Origin: Glandiceps talaboti
Taxonomy: Eukaryota > Hemichordata > Enteropneusta > Spengelidae
Assembly (NCBI RefSeq): GCF_964340395.1
Contig: NW_027554291.1
Coordinates: 105,001-169,000 of the forward strand
Direction of reading: 5' to 3'
Length of the DNA stretch: 64,000 bases
Shown: positions 10,868 through 23,699 of the stretch, in pieces
Numbering within the stretch: the first letter of the stretch is position 1
Layout of the letters: each line of letters begins with the position of its first letter
Position numbers and translations under genes: made by a program
Notes under the pieces: model-generated
Told to the model about the DNA's origin: nothing
Seen by the model: the letters and a program-made list of their open reading frames with translations, nothing else
Databases searched by the model: none

Positions 10868-13800
10868 CTAATTATGATCGGATTTGACTGGTTTAAAACC
10901 CGTATGGACAGGTTTTGACCTTTTTTGTCTTGTTTGCAATGGTTGTGGACCGGTTTGGACAGGTTGTGACCGGTTTGAAATGGTTTTGGACAGGTTTGGA
11001 CCGGTTTGGACAGGTTTTGGACCGGTTTTGATATGTTTGCACAGGTTTTGACCAGTTTTGATCAGTTTTCACTGGTTTAAAACCAGTATTGACTGGTTTT
11101 GATTAGTTTTGAATTGTTTGCACTGGTTTTCGACCGGTTTGGACCGGTTATGAAAGGTTTGGACAGGTTTTGACAAGTTTTGATCGGTTTTGACGGGTTT
11201 TGAGTTGTTTGCACCTATTTTTGACCGGTTTGGACCGGTTTGACCGGTTTAAAACCAGTGTTGACTGGTTTTGATTAGTTTTGACTTGTTTGCACTGGTT
11301 TTCGACCGTTCTGGACCGGTTTTGAAAGGTTTGGACAGGTTTTGACAAGTTTTGATCGGTTTTGACGGGTTTTGAGTTGTTTGCACCTATTTTTGACCGG
11401 TTTGGACAGGTTTGACAGGTTTGCACAGGTTTTGACCTAATTTCATTGGTTTTAAACCGGTTTGCGACAGGTTTTGACCAGTTTTGATCAGTTTTGACTG
11501 GTTTTAAACCTGTGTTGACTGGTTTCGATAGGTTTCGACAGGTTTGAACCGGTTTTGACAGGTTTTGACCAGTTTTGATCAGTTTTGACCGGTTTTAAAA
11601 CGGTGTTGACTGGTTTTGATCAGTTTTGACTTGTTTGCACTGGTTTTGGACCAGTTTCGATAGGTTTTCGACCGGTTTGGACCGGTTTTGACAGGTTTGG
11701 ATAGGTTTAACTGGTTTTGACGGGTTTTGCACCTATTTTGGACAGGTTTAGATAGGTTTTTGACCGGTTTGGAGAGGTTTGACCTGTTTGCACAGGTTTT
11801 GACCAGTTTTGATCAGTTTTGATCGGTTTTAAACCGGTGTTGACTGGTTTTGATCAGTTTCGACTTGTTTGCACTGGTTTTGGACCAGTTTGGATGGGTT
11901 CTCGACCGGTTTTGAAAGGTTTGGACAGGTTTTGACAAGTTTTGATCGGTTTTGACGGGTTTTGAGTTGTTTGCACCTATTTTTGACCAGTTTGGACAGG
12001 TTTGAACCGGTTTGGACAGGTTTTGCACCGGTTTTGATATGTTTGCACAGGTTTTGACCAGTTTTGATCAGTTTTGACCGGTTTAAAACCAGTGTTGACT
12101 GGTTTTGATCAGTTTTGACTTGTTTAAAACCAGTGTTGACTGGTTTTGATTAGTTTTGACTTGTTTGCACTGGTTTTCGACCGTTCTGGACCGGTTTTGA
12201 AAGGTTTGGACAGGTTTTGACAAGTTTTGATCGGTTTTGACGGGTTTTGAGTTGTTTGCACCTATTTTTGACCGGTTTGGACCGGTTTGACAGGTTTTCA
12301 CAGGTTTTTACCTGATTTCACTGGTTTTAAACCGGTTTGCGACAGGTTTTGACCAGTTTTGATCAGTTTTGACCGGTTTTAAACCTGTGTTGACTGGTTT
12401 CGATAGGTTTCGACAGGTTTGAACCGGTTTTGACAGGTTTTGACCAGTTTTGATCTGTTTTCACCTGTTTATAACCAATTTGGAAGGTTTTGACCGTTAT
12501 TGATATGTTTGCACAGGTTTTGACCAGTTTTGATCGGTTTTGACGGGTTTTGAGTTGTTTGCACCTATTTTTGACCGGTTTGGACCGGTTTGACAGGTTT
12601 TGATCAGTTTTGACTTGTTTGCACTGGTTTTGGACCAGTTTGGATGGGTTTTCGACCGGTTTTGAAAGGTTTGGACAGGTTTTGACAACTTTTGATCGGT
12701 TTTGACGGGTTTTGAGTTGTTTGCACCTATTTTTGACCAGTTTGGACAGGTTTGGACCGGTTTGGACAGGTTTTGGACCGGTTTTGATATGTTTGCACAG
12801 GTTTTGACCAGTTTTGATCAGTTTTGACTTGTTTAAAACCAGTGTTGACTGGTTTTGATTAGTTTTGACTTGTTTGCACTGGTTTTCGACCGTTCTGGAC
12901 CGGTTATTAAAGGTTTGGACAGGATTTGACAAGTTTTGATCGGTTTTGACGGGTTTTGAGTTGTTTGCACCTAGTTTGGACCGGTTTGGACCGGATTGAT
13001 AGGTTTTGATCAGTTTTGACTTGTTTGCACTGGTTTTGGACCAGTTTCGATAGGTTTTCGACCGGTTTGGACCGGTTTTGACAGGTTTGGACAGGTTTGG
13101 AAAAGTTTTGACTGGTTTTGACGGGTTTTGCACCTATTTTAGACAGGTTTGGATAGGTTTTTGACCGGTTTGGAGAGGTTTGACCTGTTTGCACAGGTTT
13201 TGACCAGTTTTCACTGGTTTTAAACCGGTTTGCGACAGGTTTTGACCAGTTTTGATCGGTTTTGACGGGTTTTGAGTTGTTTGCACCTAGTTTTGACCGG
13301 TTTGGACCGGATTGATAGGTTTTGATCAGTTTTGACTTGTTTGCACTGGTTTTGGACCAGTTTCGATAGGTTTTCGACCGGTTTGGACCGGTTTTGACAG
13401 GTTTGGACAGGTTTGGAAAAGTTTTGACTGGTTTTGACGGGTTTTGCACCTTTTTTAGACAGGTTTGGATAGGTTTTTGACCGGTTTGTAGAGGTTTGAC
13501 CTGTTTGCACAGGTTTTGACCAGTTTTCACTGGTTTTAAACCGGTTTGCGACAGGTTTTGACCAGTTTTGATCGGTTTTAAACCGGTGTTGACTGGTTTT
13601 GATCGGTTTTGACTTGTTTTCACCAGTTTTGGAATGGTTTCGATAGGTTTCGACAGCTTTGACCAGTTTTGATCTGTTTTCACCTGTTTATAACCAATTT
13701 GGAAGGTTTTGACCGGTATTGACTCATTTTCACCAGTTTTGGTCCGCCTTGTATAGGTTTTCGACCGGTTTGGACCGTTTGGACAGGTTTGCTCAGGTTT

Positions 13801-15568
13801 TGACTCATTTAAACCTGTACACAACAGGTTTGGAAAGGTGTCGACCGGTTTGCGGTTTGGTCGGGTTTTGACAGTATTGTTTATGTTTTAACTAATTATG
13901 ATCGGATTTGACTGGTTTAAAACCCGTATGGACAGGTTTTGACCTTTTTTGTCTTGTTTGCAATGGTTGTGGACCGGTTTGGACAGGTTGTGACCGGTTT
14001 GAAATGGTTTTGGACAGGTTTGGACCGGTTTGGACAGGTTTTGGACCGGTTTTGATATGTTTGCACAGGTTTTGACCAGTTTTGATCAGTTTTGACTGGT
14101 TTAAAACCAGTATTGACTGGTTTTGATTAGTTTTGAATTGTTTGCACTGGTTTTCGACCGGTTTGGACCGGTTATGAAAGGTTTGGACAGGTTTTGACAA
14201 GTTGTGATCGGTTTTGACGGGTTTTGAGTTGTTTGCACCTATTTTTGACCGGTTTGACCGGTTTAAAACCAGTGTTGACTGGTTTTGATTAGTTTTGACT
14301 TGTTTGCACTGGTTTTCGACCGTTCTGGACCGGTTTTGAAAGGTTTGGACAGGTTTTGACAAGTTTTGATCGGTTTTGACGGGTTTTGAGTTGTTTGCAC
14401 CTATTTTTGACCGGTTTGGACCGGTTTGACAGGTTTGCACAGGTTTTGACCTAATTTCACTGGTTTTAAACCGGTTTGCGACAGGTTTTGACCAGTTTTG
14501 ATCAGTTTTGACTGGTTTTAAACCTGTGTTGACTGGTTTCGATAGGTTTCGACAGGTTTGAACCGGTTTTGACAGGTTTTGACCAGTTTTGATCAGTTTT
14601 GACCGGTTTTAAAACGGTGTTGACTGGTTTTGATCAGTTTTGACTTGTTTGCACTGGTTTTGGACCAGTTTCGATAGGTTTTCGACCGGTTTGGACCGGT
14701 TTGGACAGGTTTGGATAGGTTTAACTGGTTTTGACGGGTTTTGCACCTATTTTGGACAGGTTTAGATAGGTTTTTGACCGGTTTGGAGAGGTTTGACCTG
14801 TTTGCACAGGTTTTGACCAGTTTTGATCAGTTTTGATCGGTTTTAAACCGGTGTTGACTGGTTTTGATCAGTTTCGACTTGTTTGCACTGGTTTTGGACC
14901 AGTTTGGATGGGTTCTCGACCGGTTTTGAAAGGTTTGGACAGGTTTTGACAAGTTTTGATCGGTTTTGACGGGTTTTGAGTTGTTTGCACCTATTTTTGA
15001 CCAGTTTGGACAGGTTTGAACCGGTTTGGACAGGTTTTGGACCGGTTTTGATATGTTTGCACAGGTTTTGACCAGTTTTGATCAGTTTTGACCGGTTTAA
15101 AACCAGTGTTGACTGGTTTTGATCAGTTTTGACTGGTTTTGATTAGTTTTGACTTGTTTGCAATGGTTTTCGACCGTTCTGGACCGGTTTTGAAAGGTTT
15201 GGACAGGTTTTGACAAGTTTTGATCGGTTTTGACGGGTTTTGTGTTGTTTGCACCTATTTTTGACCGGTTTGGACCGGTTTGACAGGTTTGCACAGGTTT
15301 TGACCTGATTTCACTGGTTTTAAACCGATTTGCGACAGGTTTTGACCAGTTTTTATCAGTTTTGACCGGTTTTAAACCTGTGTTGACTGGTTTCGATAGG
15401 TTTCGACAGGTTTGAACCGCTTTTTACAGGTTTTGACCAGTTTTGATCTGTTTTCACCTGTTTATAACCAATTTGGAAGGTTTTGACCGTTATTGATATG
15501 TTTGCACAGGTTTTGACCAGTTTTGATCGGTTTTGACGGGTTTTGAGTTGTTTGCACCTATTTTTGAC
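10831..15568. repeat. Large segmental repeat, copy 2
   Basis: This is the partner of 923-5655. It contains a private change, CAAGTTGTGATCGG near 14200, where copy 1 has CAAGTTTTGATCGG. It includes a 3,024-bp higher-order unit (10868-13891) matching the unit at 960-3983 in length and internal landmarks. Confidence 0.85.
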
Positions 15569-18500
15569 CGGTTTGGACCTGTTTGACAGGTTTTGATCAG
15601 TTTTGACTTGTTTGCACTGGTTTTGGACCAGTTTCGATAGGTTTTCGACCGGTTTGGACCGGTTTTGACAGGTTTGGACAGGTTTGGAAAAGTTTTGACT
15701 GGTTTTGACGGGTTTTGCACCTATTTTAGACAGGTTTGGATAGGTTTTTGACCGGTTTGGAGAGGTTTGACCTGTTTGCACAGGTTTTGACCAGTTTTCA
15801 CTGGTTTTAAACCGGTTTGCGACAGGTTTTGACCAGTTTTGATCGGTTTTGACGGGTTTTGAGTTGTTTGCACCTAGTTTTGACCGGTTTGGACCGGATT
15901 GATAGGTTTTGATCAGTTTTGACTTGTTTGCACTGGTTTTGGACCAGTTTCGATAGGTTTTCGACCGGTTTGGACCGGTTTTGACAGGTTTGGACAGGTT
16001 TGGAAAAGTTTTGACTGGTTTTGACGGGTTTTGCACCTATTTTAGACAGGTTTGGATAGGTTTTTTGGCCGGTTTGTAGAGGTTTGACCTGTTTGCACAA
16101 GTTTTGACCAGTTTTCACTGGTTTTAAACCGGTTTGCGACAGGTTTTGACCAGTTTTGATCGGTTTTAAACCGGTGTTGACTGGTTTTGATCGGTTTCGA
16201 CAGGTTTGACCAGTTTTGATCTGTTTTCACCTGTTTATAACCAATTTGGAAGGTTTTGACCGGTATTGACTCATTTTCACCAGTTTTGGTCCGCCTTGTA
16301 TAGGTTTTCGACCGGTTTGGACCGTTTGGACAGGTTTGCTCAGGTTTTGACTCATTTAAACCTGTACACAACAGGTTTGGAAAGGTGTCGACCGGTTTGC
16401 GGTTTGGTCGGGTTTTGACAGTATTGTTTATGTTTTAACTAATTATGATCGGATTTGACTGGTTTAAAACCCGTATGGACAGGTTTTGACCTTTTTTGTC
16501 TTGTTTGCAATGGTTGTGGACCGGTTTGGACAGGTTGTGACCGGTTTGAAATGGTTTTGGACAGGTTTGGACCGGTTTGGACAGGTTTTGGACCGGTTTT
16601 GATATGTTTGCACAGGTTTTGACCAGTTTTGATCAGTTTTGACTGGTTTAAAACCAGTATTGACTGGTTTTGATTAGTTTTGAATTGTTTGCACTGGTTT
16701 TCGACCGGTTTGGACCGGTTATGAAAGGTTTGGACAGGTTTTGGACCGGTTTTGATATGTTTGCACAGGTTTTGACCAGTTTTGATCAGTTTTGACCGGT
16801 TTAAAACCAGTGTTGACTGGTTTTGATCAGTTTTGACTGGTTTTGATTAGTTTTGACTTGTTTGCAATGGTTTTCGACCGTTCTGGACCGGTTTTGAAAG
16901 GTTTGGACAGGTTTTGACAAGTTTTGATCGGTTTTGACGGGTTTTGTGTTGTTTGCACCTATTTTTGACCGGTTTGGACCGGTTTGACAGGTTTGCACAG
17001 GTTTTGACCTGATTTCACTGGTTTTAAACCGATTTGCGACAGGTTTTGACCAGTTTTTATCAGTTTTGACCGGTTTTAAACCTGTGTTGACTGGTTTCGA
17101 TAGGTTTCGACAGGTTTGAACCGCTTTTTACAGGTTTTGACCAGTTTTGATCTGTTTTCACCTGTTTATAACCAATTTGGAAGGTTTTGACCGTTATTGA
17201 TATGTTTGCACAGGTTTTGACCAGTTTTGATCGGTTTTGACGGGTTTTGAGTTGTTTGCACCTATTTTTGACCGGTTTGGACCGGTTTGACAGGTTTTGA
17301 TCAGTTTTGACTTGTTTGCACTGGTTTTGGACCAGTTTCGATAGGTTTTCGACCGGTTTGGACCGGTTTTGACAGGTTTGGACAGGTTTGGAAAAGTTTT
17401 GACTGGTTTTGACGGGTTTTGCACCTATTTTAGACAGGTTTGGATAGGTTTTTGACCGGTTTGGAGAGGTTTGACCTGTTTGCACAGGTTTTGACCAGTT
17501 TTCACTGGTTTTAAACCGGTTTGCGACAGGTTTTGACCAGTTTTGATCGGTTTTGACGGGTTTTGAGTTGTTTGCACCTAGTTTTGACCGGTTTGGACCG
17601 GATTGATAGGTTTTGATCAGTTTTGACTTGTTTGCACTGGTTTTGGACCAGTTTCGATAGGTTTTCGACCGGTTTGGACCGGTTTTGACAGGTTTGGACA
17701 GGTTTGGAAAAGTTTTGACTGGTTTTGACGGGTTTTGCACCTATTTTAGACAGGTTTGGATAGGTTTTTTGGCCGGTTTGTAGAGGTTTGACCAGTTTGC
17801 ACAAGTTTTGACCAGTTTTCACTGGTTTTAAACCGGTTTGCGACAGGTTTTGACCAGTTTTGATCGGTTTTAAACCGGTGTTGACTGGTTTTGATCGGTT
17901 TCGACAGGTTTGACCAGTTTTGATCTGTTTTCACCTGTTTATAACCAATTTGGAAGGTTTTGACCGGTATTGACTCATTTTCACCAGTTTTGGTCCGCCT
18001 TGTATAGGTTTTCGACCGGTTTGGACCGTTTGGACAGGTTTGCTCAGGTTTTGACTCATTTAAACCTGTACACAACAGGTTTGGAAAGGTGTCGACCGGT
18101 TTGCGGTTTGGTCGGGTTTTGACAGTATTGTTTATGTTTTAACTAATTATGATCGGATTTGACTGGTTTAAAACCCGTATGGACAGGTTTTGACCTTTTT
18201 TGTCTTGTTTGCAATGGTTGTGGACCGGTTTGGACAGGTTGTGACCGGTTTGAAATGGTTTTGGACAGGTTTGGACCGGTTTGGACAGGTTTTGGACCGG
18301 TTTTGATATGTTTGCACAGGTTTTGACCAGTTTTGATCAGTTTTGACTGGTTTAAAACCAGTATTGACTGGTTTTGATTAGTTTTGAATTGTTTGCACTG
18401 GTTTTCGACCGGTTTGGACCGGTTATGAAAGGTTTGGACAGGTTTTGACAAGTTTTGATCGGTTTTGACGGGTTTTGAGTTGTTTGCACCTATTTTTGAC

Positions 18501-20689
18501 CGGTTTGGACCGGTTTGACCGGTTTAAAACCAGTGTTGACTGGTTTTGATTAGTTTTGACTTGTTTGCACTGGTTTTCGACCGTTCTGGACCGGTTTTGA
18601 AAGGTTTGGACAGGTTTTGACAAGTTTTGATCGGTTTTGACGGGTTTTGAGTTGTTTGCACCTATTTTTGACCGGTTTGGACCGGTTTGACAGGTTTGCA
18701 CAGGTTTTGACCTAATTTCACTGGTTTTAAACCGGTTTGCGACAGGTTTTGACCAGTTTTGACTGGTTTTAAACCTGTGTTGACTGGTTTCGATAGGTTT
18801 CGACAGGTTTGAACCGGTTTTGACAGGTTTTGACCAGTTTTGATCAGTTTTGACCGGTTTTAAAACGGTGTTGACTGGTTTTGATCAGTTTTGACTTGTT
18901 TGCACTGGTTTTGGACCAGTTTCGATAGGTTTTCGACCGGTTTGGACCGGTTTTGACAGGTTTGGATAGGTTTAACTGGTTTTGACGGGTTTTGCACCTA
19001 TTTTGGACAGGTTTAGATAGGTTTTTGACCGGTTTGGAGAGGTTTGACCTGTTTGCACAGGTTTTGACCAGTTTTGATCAGTTTTGATCGGTTTTAAACC
19101 GGTGTTGACTGGTTTTGATCAGTTTCGACTTGTTTGCACTGGTTTTGGACCAGTTTGGATGGGTTCTCGACCGGTTTTGAAAGGTTTGGACAGGTTTTGA
19201 CAAGTTTTGATCGGTTTTGACGGGTTTTGAGTTGTTTGCACCTATTTTTGACCAGTTTGGACAGGTTTGAACCGGTTTGGACAGGTTTTGGACCGGTTTT
19301 GATATGTTTGCACAGGTTTTGACCAGTTTTGATCAGTTTTGACCGGTTTAAAACCAGTGTTGACTGGTTTTGATCAGTTTTGACTGGTTTTGATTAGTTT
19401 TGACTTGTTTGCACTGGTTTTCGACCGTTCTGGACCGGTTTTGAAAGGTTTGGACAGGTTTTGACAAGTTTTGATCGGTTTTGACGGGTTTTGTGTTGTT
19501 TGCACCTATTTTTGACCGGTTTGGACCGGTTTGACAGGTTTGCACAGGTTTTGACCTGATTTCACTGGTTTTAAACCGATTTGCGACAGGTTTTGACCAG
19601 TTTTTATCAGTTTTGACCGGTTTTAAACCTGTGTTGACTGGTTTCGATAGGTTTCGACAGGTTTGAACCGCTTTTTACAGGTTTTGACCAGTTTTGATCT
19701 GTTTTCACCTGTTTATAACCAATTTGGAAGGTTTTGACCGTTATTGATATGTTTGCACAGGTTTTGACCAGTTTTGATCGGTTTTGACGGGTTTTGAGTT
19801 GTTTGCACCTATTTTTGACCGGTTTGGACCGGTTTGACAGGTTTTGATCAGTTTTGACTTGTTTGCACTGGTTTTGGACCAGTTTCGATAGGTTTTCGAC
19901 CGGTTTGGACCGGTTTTGACAGGTTTGGACAGGTTTGGAAAAGTTTTGACTGGTTTTGACGGGTTTTGCACCTATTTTAGACAGGTTTGGATAGGTTTTT
20001 GACCGGTTTGGAGAGGTTTGACCTGTTTGCACAGGTTTTGACCAGTTTTCACTGGTTTTAAACCGGTTTGCGACAGGTTTTGACCAGTTTTGATCGGTTT
20101 TGACGGGTTTTGAGTTGTTTGCACCTAGTTTTGACCGGTTTGGACCGGATTGATAGGTTTTGATCAGTTTTGACTTGTTTGCACTGGTTTTGGACCAGTT
20201 TCGATAGGTTTTCGACCGGTTTGGACCGGTTTTGACAGGTTTGGACAGGTTTGGAAAAGTTTTGACTGGTTTTGACGGGTTTTGCACCTATTTTAGACAG
20301 GTTTGGATAGGTTTTTTGGCCGGTTTGTAGAGGTTTGACCAGTTTGCACAAGTTTTGACCAGTTTTCACTGGTTTTAAACCGGTTTGCGACAGGTTTTGA
20401 CCAGTTTTGATCGGTTTTAAACCGGTGTTGACTGGTTTTGATCGGTTTCGACAGGTTTGACCAGTTTTGATCTGTTTTCACCTGTTTATAACCAATTTGG
20501 AAGGTTTTGACCGGTATTGACTCATTTTCACCAGTTTTGGTCCGCCTTGTATAGGTTTTCGACCGGTTTGGACCGTTTGGACAGGTTTGCTCAGGTTTTG
20601 ACTCATTTAAACCTGTACACAACAGGTTTGGAAAGGTGTCGACCGGTTTGCGGTTTGGTCGGGTTTTGACAGTATTGTTTATGTTTTAA

Positions 20690-23276
20690 CTAATTATGAT
20701 CGGATTTGACTGGTTTAAAACCCGTATGGACAGGTTTTGACCTTTTTTGTCTTGTTTGCAATGGTTGTGGACCGGTTTGGACAGGTTGTGACCGGTTTGA
20801 AATGGTTTTGGACAGGTTTGGACCGGTTTGGACAGGTTTTGGACCGGTTTTGATATGTTTGCACAGGTTTTGACCAGTTTTGATCAGTTTTGACTGGTTT
20901 AAAACCAGTATTGACTGGTTTTGATTAGTTTTGAATTGTTTGCACTGGTTTTCGACCGGTTTGGACCGGTTATGAAAGGTTTGGACAGGTTTTGACAAGT
21001 TTTGATCGGTTTTGACGGGTTTTGAGTTGTTTGCACCTATTTTTGACCGGTTTGGACCGGTTTGACCGGTTTAAAACCAGTGTTGACTGGTTTTGATTAG
21101 TTTTGACTTGTTTGCACTGGTTTTCGACCGTTCTGGACCGGTTTTGAAAGGTTTGGACAGGTTTTGACAAGTTTTGATCGGTTTTGACGGGTTTTGAGTT
21201 GTTTGCACCTATTTTTGACCGGTTTGGACCGGTTTGACAGGTTTGCACAGGTTTTGACCTAATTTCACTGGTTTTAAACCGGTTTGCGACAGGTTTTGAC
21301 CAGTTTTGACTGGTTTTAAACCTGTGTTGACTGGTTTCGATAGGTTTCGACAGGTTTGAACCGGTTTTGACAGGTTTTGACCAGTTTTGATCAGTTTTGA
21401 CCGGTTTTAAAACGGTGTTGACTGGTTTTGATCAGTTTTGACTTGTTTGCACTGGTTTTGGACCAGTTTCGATAGGTTTTCGACCGGTTTGGACCGGTTT
21501 TGACAGGTTTGGATAGGTTTAACTGGTTTTGACGGGTTTTGCACCTATTTTGGACAGGTTTAGATAGGTTTTTGACCGGTTTGGAGAGGTTTGACCTGTT
21601 TGCACAGGTTTTGACCAGTTTTGATCAGTTTTGATCGGTTTTAAACCGGTGTTGACTGGTTTTGATCAGTTTCGACTTGTTTGCACTGGTTTTGGACCAG
21701 TTTGGATGGGTTCTCGACCGGTTTTGAAAGGTTTGGACAGGTTTTGACAAGTTTTGATCGGTTTTGACGGGTTTTGAGTTGTTTGCACCTATTTTTGACC
21801 AGTTTGGACAGGTTTGAACCGGTTTGGACAGGTTTTGGACCGGTTTTGATATGTTTGCACAGGTTTTGACCAGTTTTGATCAGTTTTGACCGGTTTAAAA
21901 CCAGTGTTGACTGGTTTTGATCAGTTTTGACTGGTTTTGATTAGTTTTGACTTGTTTGCACTGGTTTTCGACCGTTCTGGACCGGTTTTGAAAGGTTTGG
22001 ACAGGTTTTGACAAGTTTTGATCGGTTTTGACGGGTTTTGTGTTGTTTGCACCTATTTTTGACCGGTTTGGACCGGTTTGACAGGTTTGCACAGGTTTTG
22101 ACCTGATTTCACTGGTTTTAAACCGATTTGCGACAGGTTTTGACCAGTTTTTATCAGTTTTGACCGGTTTTAAACCTGTGTTGACTGGTTTCGATAGGTT
22201 TCGACAGGTTTGAACCGCTTTTTACAGGTTTTGACCAGTTTTGATCTGTTTTCACCTGTTTATAACCAATTTGGAAGGTTTTGACCGTTATTGATATGTT
22301 TGCACAGGTTTTGACCAGTTTTGATCGGTTTTGACGGGTTTTGAGTTGTTTGCACCTATTTTTGACCGGTTTGGACCGGTTTGACAGGTTTTGATCAGTT
22401 TTGACTTGTTTGCACTGGTTTTGGACCAGTTTCGATAGGTTTTCGACCGGTTTGGACCGGTTTTGACAGGTTTGGACAGGTTTGGAAAAGTTTTGACTGG
22501 TTTTGACGGGTTTTGCACCTATTTTAGACAGGTTTGGATAGGTTTTTGACCGGTTTGGAGAGGTTTGACCTGTTTGCACAGGTTTTGACCAGTTTTCACT
22601 GGTTTTAAACCGGTTTGCGACAGGTTTTGACCAGTTTTGATCGGTTTTGACGGGTTTTGAGTTGTTTGCACCTAGTTTTGACCGGTTTGGACCGGATTGA
22701 TAGGTTTTGATCAGTTTTGACTTGTTTGCACTGGTTTTGGACCAGTTTCGATAGGTTTTCGACCGGTTTGGACCGGTTTGGACAGGTTTGGACAGGTTTG
22801 GAAAAGTTTTGACTGGTTTTGACGGGTTTTGCACCTATTTTAGACAGGTTTGGACAGGTTTTTGACCGGTTTGTAGAGGTTTGACCTGTTTGCACAAGTT
22901 TTGACCAGTTTTCACTGGTTTTAAACCGGTTTGCGACAGGTTTTGACCAGTTTTGATCGGTTTTAAACCGGTGTTGACTGGTTTTGATCGGTTTTGACTT
23001 GTTTTCACCAGTTTTGGAATGGTTTCGATAGGTTTCGACAGGTTTGACCAGTTTTGATCTGTTTTCACCTGTTTATAACCAATTTGGAAGGTTTTGACCG
23101 GTATTGACTCATTTTCACCAGTTTTGGTCTGCCTTGTATAGGTTTTCGACCGGTTTGGACCGTTTGGTCAGGTTTGCTCAGGTTTTGACTCATTTAAACC
23201 TGTACACAACAGGTTTGGAAAGGTGTCGACCGGTTTGCGGTTTGGTCGGGTTTTGACAGTATTGTTTATGTTTTAA
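20690..23276. repeat. 2,587-bp higher-order unit, copy 2
   Basis: Partner of the unit at 8281-10867 with the same length and internal spacing. It ends at the landmark that the 4.17-kb DNA element TE1 has split. Small private changes occur near its end, such as TTTGGTCTGCC where other units have TTTGGTCCGCC. Confidence 0.8.
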
Positions 23277-23280
23277 CTAA

Positions 23281-23293
23281 TTGACCGATCGCC
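23281..23293 (+). repeat. TE1 left terminal inverted repeat
   Basis: TTGACCGATCGCC is the exact reverse complement of the right end at 27436-27448. The match stops after 13 bp. The first two bases may belong to the AATT target duplication. Confidence 0.85.
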
Positions 23294-23318
23294 GAGATTG
23301 ATTGACAGATTCTATTGA

Positions 23319-23455
23319 CCAATCAAAGAGCGTAATTCCGCCATGTGCACTTGCACGTGTCACAGCCTACGACAAACAAAGCAATCTGTCGTAGGTTCTC
23401 AGCGTGTATTGAATGCAAGGGCCTTGACCTTACGATCGGTTCTCGTATATAATAT
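23319..23455 (+). promoter_or_regulatory. Possible Pol II promoter elements at the left end of TE1
   Basis: A CCAAT word (23319-23323) lies about 125 bp upstream of a TATA-like word TATATAATA (23446-23454) on the plus strand. A start site would fall near 23475-23485. A small perfect hairpin CTATCCCGAAGGATAG follows at 23521-23536. Short words like these are common by chance in AT-rich DNA, so this is only a candidate. Confidence 0.2.
23366..23395. repeat. TE1 left subterminal hairpin
   Basis: CCTACGACA and TGTCGTAGG form a perfect 9-bp inverted repeat with a 12-base loop, about 85 bp inside the left end. The same core word occurs in a hairpin near the right end, which suggests a transposase-binding subterminal motif. 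Confidence 0.6.
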
Positions 23456-23591
23456 TTGCTTACAAACATTAAAATTATCGTAAAATACTAGTCATGGGAT
23501 CTGTATAATATAAATGATCACTATCCCGAAGGATAGAGAGGTTGAATATTATTTTTACACTTTCTGAAGCCGAAAAAATATCGACAATGCA

Positions 23592-23654
23592 ATGTTGACC
23601 TACACGATCAAGAAGATGGACCGCCATTACGGCAATTTACGTGCATTTTCTGAG
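23592..23654 (+). other. Candidate first coding exon with splice donor (speculative)
   Basis: An ATG opens 21 codons (MLTYTIKKMDRHYGNLRAFSE) that run straight into a strong donor-like site, GAG|GTATGT, at 23655. The region lies about 140 bp downstream of the TATA-like word. A good acceptor (TTTCTTGTAATTTCAG at 25531-25546) would continue in phase with EWFLVDVGLQSDKVTT and then a stop. The resulting 37-residue peptide resembles nothing I recognise. It could be a captured gene fragment, a transposon-borne non-coding RNA, or chance. Confidence 0.15.
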
Positions 23655-23699
23655 GTATGTATGTTGATATTACTGTGAGTCAAACTATTTCACCGATCT

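Larger units (their letters stand above)
923..23280. repeat. Satellite block 1: 10-bp monomer array with kilobase higher-order units
   Basis: Continuous tandem satellite. The monomer is about 10 bp (9-11), typically GGTTTTGACC or GGTTTGGACC, with recurring variants such as TGTTTGCACT, AGTTTTGATC and GTTTAAAACC. A distinctive landmark, TTTATGTTTTAACTAATTAT followed by GATCGG, marks higher-order units. Its CTAATTATGATCGG part starts at 960, 3984, 8281, 10868, 13892, 16439, 18143, 20690 and 23277. Successive spacings are 3024, 4297, 2587, 3024, 2547, 1704, 2547 and 2587 bp. The plus strand is rich in G and T. No gene is supported in the block. It starts at the 28S junction and is interrupted at 23281 by a DNA element. 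Confidence 0.97.
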
